DNA of 43,143 bases from an uncultured Pelagibacteraceae bacterium (lineage in GTDB: Bacteria; Pseudomonadota; Alphaproteobacteria; Pelagibacterales; Pelagibacteraceae). Below the pieces are notes generated by a model, which saw nothing but the letters and a program-made list of their open reading frames with translations, was not told where the DNA came from and made no database searches. Position numbers and translations under genes: made by a program. Location: positions 1-43,143 of the forward strand of contig CACIPU010000008.1 of NCBI GenBank assembly GCA_902588625.1, written 5' to 3'. This document shows positions 32,375-41,190 of the stretch, one piece after another (position 1 is the stretch's first letter; each line of letters opens with the position of its first letter).

Positions 32375-34300
32375 ATGATTTCATTTTCACAAACTTTTCA
32401 AAACAAAACAAGATTAATTAATAGAAGAATGTTTATTTTGTCTGCTTTAAAACTGGGAGTCTTTATAAGCATCATTAGTCGTCTTTTTTATTTACAAATT
32501 TCTGAAAATATAAAATACAGATCACTGTCTGATAAAAACAGATTTAGAGAATGGAAACTAATTCCTGAAAGAGGAGTGATAGAAGATTATTTTGGAGAAA
32601 AAATTGCTGATAATACTCAAAGTTATGAATTACATATGATTCCTGAGGACGTTCCTAATATAGAAACTTTATTTTTTAAATTATCTAGAATAATAAATTT
32701 TGACTCTAATAAAAGAAAAAAAATAATTAAAAGATTAAAAAAAAGAAAACGTTGGGAGCCGATTGTAATTTCTGATAATATGTCTTGGAAAGAATTTTCT
32801 AGGATTAATCTTTTTTTACATGAATTGCAAGGAATCAAACCCGTTGTAGCCCTAGCCAGAAAATATTCTTCTGATGGTTCATCTTCACATATTATCGGTT
32901 ATGTTTCAGAAACTAGTGCAAATGATTTAAAAAACAGTGAATTATTAAGAGATATTAATATGCCAGGATTAAAAACTGGAAAAAATGGTTTAGAAAAATC
33001 TTTTAATGAATTAATGATTGGTAAACCTGGTATACAAAGATTTGAAGTTAATGCCTATGGCAAAAGAATAAAAGAGTTAGAATTAGTTAAAGGTATAGAA
33101 GGTAAGACCTTTAGAACTACAATTGATCAAAATACGCAAAAGTATGCAAGTGAACTGCTTAAAGGTAAAAGCGGATCTATTTGTGTTATGGATATTTATA
33201 CCGGAGATGTAATTACATTGGTGTCTGGCCCAACCTTTGATGCAAATAAATTTGTTCACGGAATTAGTAAAGATGATTGGGATAATTTAATTAACAATAC
33301 AAGAAAACCATTAGTTAATAAATCTCTTGCTGGTTTGTACCCGCCGGGGTCTACCATTAAACCAATAGTAGCACTCTCTGCTTTGGAAAATGATGTTATG
33401 AGCACAAAGCAATTTGTCGAATGTAGGGGAAAAATAGAATTATATGGTCATACCTTTCACTGTTGGAAAGACAAAGGTCATGGGATGATGAATATGAGAA
33501 GCGCAATAAAACAATCATGTGATATTTATTTTTATGAAGTTGCTAGAAAGCTAGGGGTAGATAGAATGTCTGTAACTGCAAAGAAATTTGGTTTGGGACA
33601 AAAAGTTTTAGAATCTTTTAATGAAGAAAAAACTGGGGTTGTGCCTAATACAAAATGGAAATTAGATAATATAGGGCGTGGATGGGTTTTAGGAGAAACA
33701 CTTATTACTGGGATAGGCCAAGGATATTTTCAAGTAACACCAATACAATTATGTTTGATGATGGCACAGTTTGCAAACGGTGGATATAAAATCAAAGCAA
33801 GAATTATCGATGACAAATATGCCTTACAGCCTGTAATTGACGCTTGGAGGCAAGAATTTAACTACAAGAAAAATGACTTAAATTTAAGTTCCTTTGAATT
33901 AGAAAAACTTTATGAAAATAAAGAAAATATTAAATTTATATTAGATGCATTATATGGAGCTACCAATGAACCAATGGGAACTTCTTATAGATCAAGATTA
34001 ACAAAAAAAGGGTATATATTTGCTGGTAAAACTGGAACTTCTCAAATACGAAAGATAACAGAAGAAGATAGAAGATTAAAAATAAAAAATAAAGATTTGC
34101 CATATGAAAAAAGAGATCATGCCTTATATACTGCTTTTGCACCATATAAAAATCCAAGATATTCAATTACAATAATTATTGAACATGGTGGATCTGGAAG
34201 TTCAGGAGCCGCTCCTATTGCGAAAAAAATAATAAAAAGAGTTCTAGAACGACATAAATTAAGAAGAAAATACCAATTAGATTTATTTCAAGAAATTTAA
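32375..34300 (+). CDS. mrdA: Penicillin-binding protein 2, transpeptidase
   Basis: 641 aa. N-terminal membrane anchor (FILSALKLGVFISIISRLFYLQI), pedestal/dimerisation domain with RFREWKLIPERGVIEDYFGEKIADN, and the transpeptidase domain. Catalytic motifs: Ser326-Thr-Ile-Lys329 in PPGSTIKP, Ser381-Cys-Asp (SxN equivalent), and Lys552-Thr-Gly in FAGKTGTSQ. It crosslinks peptidoglycan during elongation with RodA. It is 4 bp after mreD and 3 bp before rodA. Length is normal for PBP2. Confidence 0.95.
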   Translation: MISFSQTFQNKTRLINRRMFILSALKLGVFISIISRLFYLQISENIKYRSLSDKNRFREWKLIPERGVIEDYFGEKIADNTQSYELHMIPEDVPNIETLFFKLSRIINFDSNKRKKIIKRLKKRKRWEPIVISDNMSWKEFSRINLFLHELQGIKPVVALARKYSSDGSSSHIIGYVSETSANDLKNSELLRDINMPGLKTGKNGLEKSFNELMIGKPGIQRFEVNAYGKRIKELELVKGIEGKTFRTTIDQNTQKYASELLKGKSGSICVMDIYTGDVITLVSGPTFDANKFVHGISKDDWDNLINNTRKPLVNKSLAGLYPPGSTIKPIVALSALENDVMSTKQFVECRGKIELYGHTFHCWKDKGHGMMNMRSAIKQSCDIYFYEVARKLGVDRMSVTAKKFGLGQKVLESFNEEKTGVVPNTKWKLDNIGRGWVLGETLITGIGQGYFQVTPIQLCLMMAQFANGGYKIKARIIDDKYALQPVIDAWRQEFNYKKNDLNLSSFELEKLYENKENIKFILDALYGATNEPMGTSYRSRLTKKGYIFAGKTGTSQIRKITEEDRRLKIKNKDLPYEKRDHALYTAFAPYKNPRYSITIIIEHGGSGSSGAAPIAKKIIKRVLERHKLRRKYQLDLFQEI

Positions 34301-34303
34301 AAA

Positions 34304-35428
34304 ATGATAAGAAATTATTTCCAAAAAAAAAATCTGAATTTTTTTGACAAAGTTATAGCTTTTGATTTTTATCTAGCATTTTTAGTTCTGCTGGTGGGCA
34401 TTATAAGTATTTTTGCCATGTATTCTTCTGAGAGAGGAATTATTTCATATTATACTCAGAGTCATTTATTTAGATTCTTTAGTTTCTTTTTTCTATTTAT
34501 AATTATTTCTTTTTTTAAAATTCAATATATGTTTAAATCAGCTTATTTTTTTTATTTTATTGTTTTAGTTTTACTATTTTCAGTTGATCTATTTGGTATC
34601 ACCGCATCAGGTTCAAAACGATGGATTAATTTATTTTTTATTAATTTACAACCTTCTGAATTAATGAAAATTTCTCTTATTATTTTTTTAGCAAGATATT
34701 ATTACAAAATTCCTTCTCAAAATATAAATTCATTTAAATATATTATTATTCCGTTTCTTAGTTTTATGATTCCTGTTTTTTTAGTTGTAGCTCAACCTGA
34801 TTTAGGTACAGCAGTTTTAATTGCAATTAGTGGTCTTATTGTAATATGGTTAACAGGGTTTAGAATAAAGTATTTTTTATATTCATTTTTTGTATTAATT
34901 TGCTTAATTCCGGTAGGAATATCATTTTTAAAACCTTATCAAAAAGCGAGAATTTTAACTTTTCTTAATCCAGAAAATGATCCTTTAGGAGCGGGATATC
35001 AAATAATTCAGTCTAAAATTGCTGTAGGTTCAGGAGGGATTTTTGGCAAAGGTTTTCTTCAAGGAAGCCAAAGTTATTTGGATTATTTACCTGAAAAACA
35101 TACAGATTTCATATTTACTTTATTTTCTGAGGAATTTGGTTTTATGGGATCGCTTGTTCTTTTATTAATTTATGCGTTAATTATTCACAGAATATCTAGG
35201 ATAGGGGCTAAATCAAAAAATAATTTTGCTAGATTGTATTGCTACGGTTTTGCAGCTTCATTTTTTGTTTATGTAACAGTCAATATGTCTATGGTTTTGG
35301 GCCTACTACCCATTGTGGGTGCACCTTTACCAATTATGTCTTATGGTGGCTCATCTATGCTTTCAATAATGGTTGGACTTGGTATCGTTGTGAGCTGTAA
35401 AATTCATAATGAAGAAGATTTAACTTAA
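34304..35428 (+). CDS. rodA: RodA, SEDS peptidoglycan glycosyltransferase
   Basis: 374 aa polytopic SEDS protein with about ten helices. Motifs: SGSKRWINLFFINLQPSELMKISLIIFLARYY, VAQPDLGTAVLIAISGLIVIWLTG, ENDPLGAGYQIIQSKIAVGSGGIFGKGF with QGSQSYLDYLPEKHTDFIFTLFSEEFGF, and the C-terminal LPIVGAPLPIMSYGGSSMLSIMVGLGI. Polymerises glycan strands with PBP2. Last gene of the mre-mrd run; a 109-bp gap follows before the bactofilin gene. Confidence 0.95.
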   Translation: MIRNYFQKKNLNFFDKVIAFDFYLAFLVLLVGIISIFAMYSSERGIISYYTQSHLFRFFSFFFLFIIISFFKIQYMFKSAYFFYFIVLVLLFSVDLFGITASGSKRWINLFFINLQPSELMKISLIIFLARYYYKIPSQNINSFKYIIIPFLSFMIPVFLVVAQPDLGTAVLIAISGLIVIWLTGFRIKYFLYSFFVLICLIPVGISFLKPYQKARILTFLNPENDPLGAGYQIIQSKIAVGSGGIFGKGFLQGSQSYLDYLPEKHTDFIFTLFSEEFGFMGSLVLLLIYALIIHRISRIGAKSKNNFARLYCYGFAASFFVYVTVNMSMVLGLLPIVGAPLPIMSYGGSSMLSIMVGLGIVVSCKIHNEEDLT

Positions 35429-35537
35429 ATTTAAAAAACATTTAGTTCAAATATTAAACAACTACAGATTGTATTTAATTTATAAAATTGTCATCTTTTC
35501 ATTTTTAAAAAACTTCATTATGTGTTTAAATATTTAA

Positions 35538-36005
35538 ATGTTTAAATCTTTAAGAAGCACCGACGAAAATAATATTAATCATAGCGGTCGTTCATTTGTT
35601 GGTGAGACTATGCAGCTCGAAGGTGATCTAAGAACATCAGGATCGATAGATATTGCTGGACTAATAAATGGAAATATATTTGTTTCAGAAATAACAGTAA
35701 AAGAAACTGGTTCAATAAGAGGCACTGTAGAAGCAGGAACTATTGAAATTAATGGGCATGTAGAAGGAAAAATTTCAGCTGATACAATAATAATTGGCAA
35801 AACAGCAGTCATTAAGGGAGATATCTTTTTTAAAAGCACTTTAAAAACTGAAGAAGGAGCAGATATAGACGGCTACATCAAAAGAGTTAATAATGGCAAA
35901 TCAAATAGTGAAGAAGATATTGCTATTGAAGAAATTATTGAAAGATCAAAACCAATAAAAAGACCTAAACCTATTCACGTAGTACAGCAGAAAAAAGCTG
36001 TATAA
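35538..36005 (+). CDS. Bactofilin (polymer-forming cytoskeletal protein)
   Basis: 155 aa. The central bactofilin domain (about residues 20-115) shows repeated beta-helix turns: ETMQLEGDLRTSGSIDIAGLINGNIFVSE, VKETGSIRGTVEAGTIEINGHVEGKI and GKTAVIKGDIFFKSTLKTEEGADIDGYI. The N-terminal tail and the C-terminal basic Pro-rich tail (KRPKPIHVVQQKK) are disordered, as usual. Bactofilins form filaments that shape cells, for example curvature or stalks in other Alphaproteobacteria. Placement next to mreBCD-mrdA-rodA suggests a role in SAR11 vibrioid shape. Own promoter likely, but not clear in the AT-rich gap. Confidence 0.92.
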   Translation: MFKSLRSTDENNINHSGRSFVGETMQLEGDLRTSGSIDIAGLINGNIFVSEITVKETGSIRGTVEAGTIEINGHVEGKISADTIIIGKTAVIKGDIFFKSTLKTEEGADIDGYIKRVNNGKSNSEEDIAIEEIIERSKPIKRPKPIHVVQQKKAV

Positions 36006-36058
36006 ATTGTCACCTCAAATTAAGGTAATAAAAAGATATAATATATAACAAAAATATT

Positions 36059-37315
36059 ATGCATGAAGATAGTGAGTCAAAGTCTTCAATAGGAGTAATT
36101 GGAGCTGGAATACAAGGCGTTTGTATCTCTCTTTGCCTTATAAAAAAAGGATTTAAAGTAACGTTAATAGATAGAGAAGATCCTGGTAAAGCATCAGCCT
36201 CTTATGGAAACGCTGGCCATTTTTCTCCTTATTCATCTGTACCTATTAATAGACCAGATATATTAGTTGATGTTCCTTCTATGCTATTGAGCTCAACGGG
36301 TCCTTTAGCCTTGAGATGGAATTATGTACCAAAAATGATTCCATGGTTTTTAAAATTCATAAAAAATTGTAGCAAGAAAAAAATGTTACATACTGCAAAA
36401 TATATGCATCAAATTTTAGATTTAGCTTTACCAGCATATGATGAACTTTTTAAAGATGTCGATGTATCAGGACTAGTTGAAAGTAAGGGAATACTTTATT
36501 TTTGGACAGATAAAGATTTAAAAAGCAGGGAACTAGAAATTAATATTAGAAAAGAACTAGGAGTAGAACAACAACTTCTTAAACCTCATGAAATACACGA
36601 TCTAGAACCAAATATTAAACCAGTTTATCATGGAGGAGTATTATACCCTAGTGCTCGACACGCAAGAAATCCAAAAAAAATTTTATTGAAACTTTTCGAT
36701 GCATTTTTAGCACAAGGAGGTAATTTTAATAAACAAGAAGTAAAATCAATTAGCTTTGATGAAAATAATAAACCAATAATTAAAACTGAGTCAAATTTTT
36801 ATAAATTCAACAAAGCAGTTATTTCGTGTGGGGCTTTTTCTAAAAAAATAACAGATACATTAGGTGAAAAAATACCCTTAGAAACAGAACGTGGCTATCA
36901 TGTTCACTTCAAAGGTTTTGATAATCTTATTACTAGACCAATAATATTTTTAAACAGGGGATTTGGAATTACACCAATGGAGCAAGGATTAAGAGTTGTT
37001 GGTACAGTTGAGTTTGGAGGATTACAAAATCCACCAAGTAAAAAAAGAATAAAAAATCTAGTCGATAATGCAAATTATCTTTTTCCACAATTGAAAGAAC
37101 ACTATGATGAATGGTTAGGTTTTAGACCAACTTTGCCAGATTTTTTGCCAGTTATTGGACCCTCTAAGAAAAATAAAAATTTATTTTACTCTTTTGGACA
37201 TCATCATCTTGGATGGACTCTAGGTGCGATTTCGGGCAAGATTATTTCAAAATTAATTGCTGAAGAAAAAACAAATTTAGACTTATCTCCATATAACTCT
37301 TTAAGATTTAGTTAG
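36059..37315 (+). CDS. DadA-like FAD-dependent D-amino acid dehydrogenase
   Basis: 418 aa. FAD motif GVIGAGIQGVCISLCLIKKG with the acidic LIDREDPGKASASYGNAG (the SYGNAG segment is typical of DadA). Further landmarks are SKGILYFWTDKDL, GGVLYPSARHARNPKKIL, CGAFSKKITDTLGEKIPLETERGYHVHF and RPTLPDFLPVIGPSKKNKNLFYSFGHHHLGWTLG at the C-terminus. It would oxidise D-amino acids or related amines to keto acids, feeding the respiratory chain. A TATAAT at 36037-36042 could be its -10 box. The next gene, an EamA transporter, starts 8 bp later and is likely cotranscribed. Confidence 0.85.
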   Translation: MHEDSESKSSIGVIGAGIQGVCISLCLIKKGFKVTLIDREDPGKASASYGNAGHFSPYSSVPINRPDILVDVPSMLLSSTGPLALRWNYVPKMIPWFLKFIKNCSKKKMLHTAKYMHQILDLALPAYDELFKDVDVSGLVESKGILYFWTDKDLKSRELEINIRKELGVEQQLLKPHEIHDLEPNIKPVYHGGVLYPSARHARNPKKILLKLFDAFLAQGGNFNKQEVKSISFDENNKPIIKTESNFYKFNKAVISCGAFSKKITDTLGEKIPLETERGYHVHFKGFDNLITRPIIFLNRGFGITPMEQGLRVVGTVEFGGLQNPPSKKRIKNLVDNANYLFPQLKEHYDEWLGFRPTLPDFLPVIGPSKKNKNLFYSFGHHHLGWTLGAISGKIISKLIAEEKTNLDLSPYNSLRFS

Positions 37316-37323
37316 AGGTAAAA

Positions 37324-38220
37324 TTGTTTTTTAGAAATAAAAAAGCATATATTTTTCTCACATTAGCTACTTTATTTTGGTCAGGAAATTTCATTGTTGG
37401 CAAAGCTGCAAGTTTTTTTGATATTCCACCATTCACATTAAATTTTTATAGATGGACTTTTGCTTGGTTAATTCTAGCTCCTTTTACTTTAAAAGAAATC
37501 TATAAATTTAAATTTCATATTTTAGATAATTTAATTTACATTTTAATCTTAGGAATAACTAGTATAACTTTATTTAATTCTATAGTTTACTATTCTTTAC
37601 AATATACTCAGGTCATAAGTGGTGTGCTAATGATTTCAACTATTCCTGTAATGATAATTTTGTTTTCATCATTATTAAAAATTGAAAAAACAAATAACTT
37701 CCAGTTACTAGGAGTTGCTTTCTCAATGTTAGGAGTTAGTATTATTATTACTCAACTTGATTTTGAAAAAATTAAGGAATTAAGTTTTAACAAAGGCGAC
37801 CTATCAATAATAATTGCGATGCTTTCGTGGGCTCTTTATTCAGCATTATTAAAAAAAAAAAAATTAAAGTTGTCACAATTATCACTCTTGCAGGTAATAA
37901 TTAGCGCAGGTTTAGTATTTTTATTACCGGTTTATTTATTTGAAATGAATCAAGGAAGAAATATAAATTTAAGTTTGCCTTTTTATGCAATTTTAGCATA
38001 TGTAGTATTATTTCCTGGGTTGGCATCATTTATTTTTTGGATAAAGGGTATAGCTATTATAGGGGCTAATCGATCTGGAATTTTTCTACATTTAATGCCA
38101 ATTTTTAGTACAATATTAGCAATAATAATATTTAAAGAAAAGTTTATGGTTTATCATTTAATTGGTACTATTTTAATTATTGCTGGAATAATTTTATCAT
38201 CAAAAAAAAGATATGAATAA
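37324..38220 (+). CDS. EamA-family (DMT) transporter
   Basis: 298 aa, ten hydrophobic helices in two EamA repeats. The first repeat has LATLFWSGNFIVGKAAS and FYRWTFAWLILAPFTL; the second starts near KGDLSIIIAMLSWALYSALLKKK. The C-terminal HLMPIFSTILAIIIFKEKFMVYHLIGTILIIAGIIL is typical. Start is TTG at 37324, supported by AGAGG at 37314-37318 (5 bp spacing); no ATG fits. Drug/metabolite transporters of this type often export amino acids, which would suit the adjacent DadA-like gene. Substrate unknown. Confidence 0.87.
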   Translation: MFFRNKKAYIFLTLATLFWSGNFIVGKAASFFDIPPFTLNFYRWTFAWLILAPFTLKEIYKFKFHILDNLIYILILGITSITLFNSIVYYSLQYTQVISGVLMISTIPVMIILFSSLLKIEKTNNFQLLGVAFSMLGVSIIITQLDFEKIKELSFNKGDLSIIIAMLSWALYSALLKKKKLKLSQLSLLQVIISAGLVFLLPVYLFEMNQGRNINLSLPFYAILAYVVLFPGLASFIFWIKGIAIIGANRSGIFLHLMPIFSTILAIIIFKEKFMVYHLIGTILIIAGIILSSKKRYE

Positions 38221-38572
38221 AGATTTAACTGAGCAACAAAAACATATTTTATATGAAGAGGGTACGGAGTCACCAGGAAGCAGCCCATTAAATAATGAAA
38301 AAAGGGAAGGAAGTTATTTTTGTGTAGGTTGTGGAACTAAACTTTTTGAATCTAAAGCAAAATACGAAAGTGGTTCAGGCTGGCCATCTTTTTTCGAAGC
38401 AATACCAAATGTTTTTGAAACTCAAACAGATTATTCTTATGGAACAAGAATTGAATATCACTGTAAAAAATGTGGTGGACATCATGGTCATATATTTGAA
38501 GACGGGCCTAAACCTACTGGAAAAAGATATTGTAATAATGGATTGTGTTTAGTTTTTGTTCCTAAGGCTTAA
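38213..38572 (+). CDS. msrB: Peptide-methionine (R)-S-oxide reductase
   Basis: 119 aa, cytoplasmic. The zinc site is formed by Cys37-x-x-Cys40 (CVGC) and Cys84-x-x-Cys87 (CKKC). SGSGWPSFFEAI and HCKKCGGHHGHIFEDGPKPTGKRYCNNG follow, with the nucleophile Cys107 in the RYC segment. Repairs the R-epimer of methionine sulfoxide. A second cysteine is in CLVF (Cys112). Overlaps the transporter gene by 8 bp, and its 3' end overlaps the opposing glutaredoxin gene by 4 bp. MsrA for the S-epimer is encoded 0.3 kb away on the other strand. Confidence 0.95.
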   Translation: MNKDLTEQQKHILYEEGTESPGSSPLNNEKREGSYFCVGCGTKLFESKAKYESGSGWPSFFEAIPNVFETQTDYSYGTRIEYHCKKCGGHHGHIFEDGPKPTGKRYCNNGLCLVFVPKA

Positions 38573-38826
38573 CTTTTTAATAAGTTATCTAATTTACCAG
38601 CAACTTCTAAAGCTTTTAATTCATCGTACCCACCCACATAAGTTTCGCCGATAAAAATTTGAGGTATTGTTCTAGCTCCTCTAGTTTTTTCTTGCATTTC
38701 TTTCATTTTTGATGAGTCAATAGCAATATCAAATTCAGTATAATTTACTTTCTTTTTATTTAGTAAATGCTTTGCGGCACCACAATAATTACACATCGGA
38801 CCTGTATAAATTACTACTTTTTTCAT
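38569..38826 (-). CDS. grxC: Glutaredoxin 3
   Basis: 85 aa. Thioredoxin fold with active site Cys12-Asn-Tyr-Cys15 in TGPMCNYCGAAKHLL, the cis-proline loop RTIPQIFIGETYVGGYDEL and the GSH-binding GG. Dithiol type, cytoplasmic, no signal peptide. It reduces disulfides using glutathione; likely reductant for methionine sulfoxide reductases or ribonucleotide reductase. It is 23 bp downstream of msrA on the same strand and ends convergently with msrB. Confidence 0.94.
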   Translation of the reverse strand: MKKVVIYTGPMCNYCGAAKHLLNKKKVNYTEFDIAIDSSKMKEMQEKTRGARTIPQIFIGETYVGGYDELKALEVAGKLDNLLKS

Positions 38827-38849
38827 TTAGTTTATTATATTTAAATATT

Positions 38850-39431
38850 TTAATTTTTCCATATTTTTTTAAGAGTCTGTTCTCTTCCACAAGCCTTTTT
38901 ATAAAGCAAATAATTCATAAAATTTTCCTGGTAATAATCTTGATGGTAATCTTCTGCAGGATAAAATTTTTCAAATTTTCTTATAAATGTAACTACTTTT
39001 TTTCCTTTAAATTTTTTTTCAATGTTTGTTATAGAATTCTTTATTTGTTTTTTTTCTTCATTTGTTTTAAAAAAAGCTACTGATCTGTAGCTTAAGCCTT
39101 TATCACAAAATTGACCTGCAGAATCAAATGGATCAATATTTTCCCAGTAAAGATCTAATAAATTTTTATAATTTATAACATTTTTATCATAAACTATTTT
39201 AATTGCCTCAAAATGTCCTGTATTTTCATAAGTCACTTGCTTATATGTAGGGTTTTTTGTTTTTCCACCAGAGTATCCAGAAATTACTTTTTCGACTCCC
39301 TCTACTTTTTCAAAAAATTCTTCCATACACCAGAAACATCCACCTGCAAAATAAGCTTCATTAATGTCTTTTGCTATTACTGATTTTGAAGTTAAGAAAA
39401 CTAATAAGATACAAGCAAATACTTTTTTCAT
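38850..39431 (-). CDS. msrA: Peptide-methionine (S)-S-oxide reductase, exported
   Basis: 193 aa. A hydrophobic signal peptide (residues about 1-20, MKKVFACILLVFLTSKSVIA) indicates periplasmic export; most MsrA proteins are cytoplasmic. Catalytic motif GGCFWC with nucleophile Cys32, followed by VEGVEKVISGYSGGKTKNPTYKQV, GHFEAIKIVYD, DSAGQFCDKGLSYRSVAFF and EKFYPAEDYHQDYY, all typical. A resolving Cys is in FCDKG, and a late Cys lies in KKACGRE. It starts within the TPR gene (4-bp overlap). Repairs oxidised methionines of envelope proteins. Confidence 0.94.
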   Translation of the reverse strand: MKKVFACILLVFLTSKSVIAKDINEAYFAGGCFWCMEEFFEKVEGVEKVISGYSGGKTKNPTYKQVTYENTGHFEAIKIVYDKNVINYKNLLDLYWENIDPFDSAGQFCDKGLSYRSVAFFKTNEEKKQIKNSITNIEKKFKGKKVVTFIRKFEKFYPAEDYHQDYYQENFMNYLLYKKACGREQTLKKIWKN

Positions 39432-39991
39432 ATCGCTTGATCTTTAATTAACTCCTCAAGTTGTGGAATCATTTTTTTTGCTCCATCCATAATAGGATAT
39501 ATTTTTTGAACAGTCTTATAACTTTCAATAGCTTTTTCATATTCATTTAACTCTATATAATTAAGAGCTTGGCCAGACAAAGCACCAAAATGTCTAGGCT
39601 CTAGAGCAAGAGTTATTTTAATATCATCTAGTGATGATTGATATTGATCCATTAAGTAAAGAGTCGTTGCACGTTTATTCCATGCTTCAGCCCAGTCAGG
39701 CTCTACAGCAATTATTTGTGTAAAAGTTTTATAAGCTTTACCTAATTCTCCCACATTCATTAAACGAGTTCCTTGAGTTAATAATTCAGTTAATCTAAAT
39801 CCTCGCCTATCATCTGAGGGATGAATTGACCAAATTTCCCATATTTCATTTTCTATTATTTGAGCAGACGATAATTCTTTAGTATTTTTTAATTGGATAA
39901 ATAGTTTATCTAATTTATTGTTTCTTTCTTCAGCATTAACGTTACTGAAAAATAACAAACTAAGAAAAATAATTAATATTGTTTTTTTCAT
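39428..39991 (-). CDS. Exported tetratricopeptide-repeat protein
   Basis: 187 aa. Signal peptide (MKKTILIIFLSLLFFSNVNA), then at least three TPR units: around GTRLMNVGELGKAYKTFTQIIAVEPDWAEAWNKRATTLYLM, QYQSSLDDIKITLALEPRHFGALSGQALNYIEL and EYEKAIESYKTVQKIYP. TPRs mediate protein contacts; the partner may be the adjacent secreted protein or the exported MsrA. I see no catalytic motif. It sits 7 bp after the unknown secreted gene and overlaps msrA by 4 bp, so translation is probably coupled. Confidence 0.85.
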   Translation of the reverse strand: MKKTILIIFLSLLFFSNVNAEERNNKLDKLFIQLKNTKELSSAQIIENEIWEIWSIHPSDDRRGFRLTELLTQGTRLMNVGELGKAYKTFTQIIAVEPDWAEAWNKRATTLYLMDQYQSSLDDIKITLALEPRHFGALSGQALNYIELNEYEKAIESYKTVQKIYPIMDGAKKMIPQLEELIKDQAI

Positions 39992-39998
39992 AATTTTA

Positions 39999-40649
39999 TT
40001 ATTCTTTTTTTTTTAAATAATTTACAAATACACGGCTTCTTATACTTATTCTAAAAGAATCTTTTTGGCTTAAGATTGTAGTTATAAAAGGATCATTCTG
40101 ATTATTTTTTTCACCCATATTATAACATGCTAAGATTATTTCACCTTCATCTGTAAAATTAAACGATAGACTTGTCACAGTACTTTTACCTGTGAAAGGA
40201 TATGTACGTGAAGCATCTGCTGTAAGTTCATATTTTTTTTTATCTTGTCTGGTATTTTTAAAAGATTCTGAAATGTTCAAGGCAACAGAGTCTAATTTAT
40301 TATTACATTCTTTAGTGCCATAATTAGTTTTTTCCAATCCTCCAACCAAAGCCTCTATTATAAAATTATCATCATCGCTTCTGTAGCTAACTAAAAACCA
40401 ATTATAAATACCTTTTCCTGGCACAAGTGAAGTCGAGTATTCTTTATAACTATAATTATGCCAGCCTTGCTCGCCATCTTCTAATTGCCTTTCCTCAAAA
40501 TAATTCAAAGCACTAACTCCAATACTCATTCCTTCTATTTTAAAGCTCTGAATATTTTTAGCTATTGATGGATTTTGTAATGTTAGGCTCAAGATTATAA
40601 AAGAAAATATTTTTTTAATATTAGAGATTTTGGGCAGTTTTTTTAACAT
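39999..40649 (-). CDS. Secreted protein of unknown family
   Basis: 216 aa. Basic N-terminus and hydrophobic stretch (IKKIFSFIILSLTLQNPSIAKN) suggest a signal peptide cleaved near SIA. The mature part is beta-rich with motifs such as IQSFKIEGMSIGVSALNYF, GWHNYSYKEYSTSLV and RSDDDNFIIEALVGGL. I do not recognise a domain. Two cysteines (in KECNNK and LACYNM) might form a disulfide. It overlaps the upstream NAD(P)H dehydrogenase gene by 29 bp, more than usual, but there is no alternative ATG before the hydrophobic segment. Likely an envelope component of the operon. Confidence 0.75.
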   Translation of the reverse strand: MLKKLPKISNIKKIFSFIILSLTLQNPSIAKNIQSFKIEGMSIGVSALNYFEERQLEDGEQGWHNYSYKEYSTSLVPGKGIYNWFLVSYRSDDDNFIIEALVGGLEKTNYGTKECNNKLDSVALNISESFKNTRQDKKKYELTADASRTYPFTGKSTVTSLSFNFTDEGEIILACYNMGEKNNQNDPFITTILSQKDSFRISIRSRVFVNYLKKKE

Positions 40650-41190
40650 CTTCTAAAAATCCTTTTCGTTCTTCATCGCTGACAAAAGGAACAGCAAAAT
40701 ATCTTCTATACAAAATATTAGTAATTCCACAAATATAAAACACCCCGCGTTTAAGTCTTCTGATTGGCAAGTTTAAAAAAAAAGTTGTTATTGCTAATCT
40801 TGGCGAACCATAGGTACAGAATATGATTGCTTTCTTATCCCCAAGATTTCCTTTTGGATAACCATAATTTCCAAATAATCTTTTAAAGGTAAAGGCCCAA
40901 GGTGGAGCTAAAACTTTATCTATCCAACCCTCTACAATAGCTGGCATTCTAAAATTCCATATTGGCGCGATTAATACAATAATATCAGAATTACTTATTC
41001 TCTTACGATGATCAAGCACATCTGCATCCGGCTCTCCACCTGAAAAAACCGGATCAAACTTTTCTTTATAAAGATCAACACAATCAACAGTATGACCATT
41101 TTCTTTTGCCGTTTCTATAAAAGTATTTTTAATTGAGGCATTAAAAGATTTATCATCATAATGTCCATAAATAATAAATATTTTTTTCAT
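40621..41190 (-). CDS. Flavodoxin-fold NAD(P)H dehydrogenase (quinone), KefF/YwrO/MdaB-like
   Basis: 189 aa. Starts KIFIIYGHYDDKSFNASIKNTFIETAKENGHTVDCVDLYKEKFDPVFSGGE, the flavin-binding loop pattern of Flavodoxin_2, then DIIVLIAPIWNFRMPAIVEGWIDKVLAPPWAFTFK and KKAIIFCTYGSPR. These enzymes reduce quinones or glutathione adducts with NAD(P)H in the cytoplasm. Full length for the family. It overlaps the PQQ-type dehydrogenase stop by 4 bp, indicating coupling in the minus-strand operon. Substrate is not deducible. Confidence 0.85.
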   Translation of the reverse strand: MKKIFIIYGHYDDKSFNASIKNTFIETAKENGHTVDCVDLYKEKFDPVFSGGEPDADVLDHRKRISNSDIIVLIAPIWNFRMPAIVEGWIDKVLAPPWAFTFKRLFGNYGYPKGNLGDKKAIIFCTYGSPRLAITTFFLNLPIRRLKRGVFYICGITNILYRRYFAVPFVSDEERKGFLEDVKKTAQNL

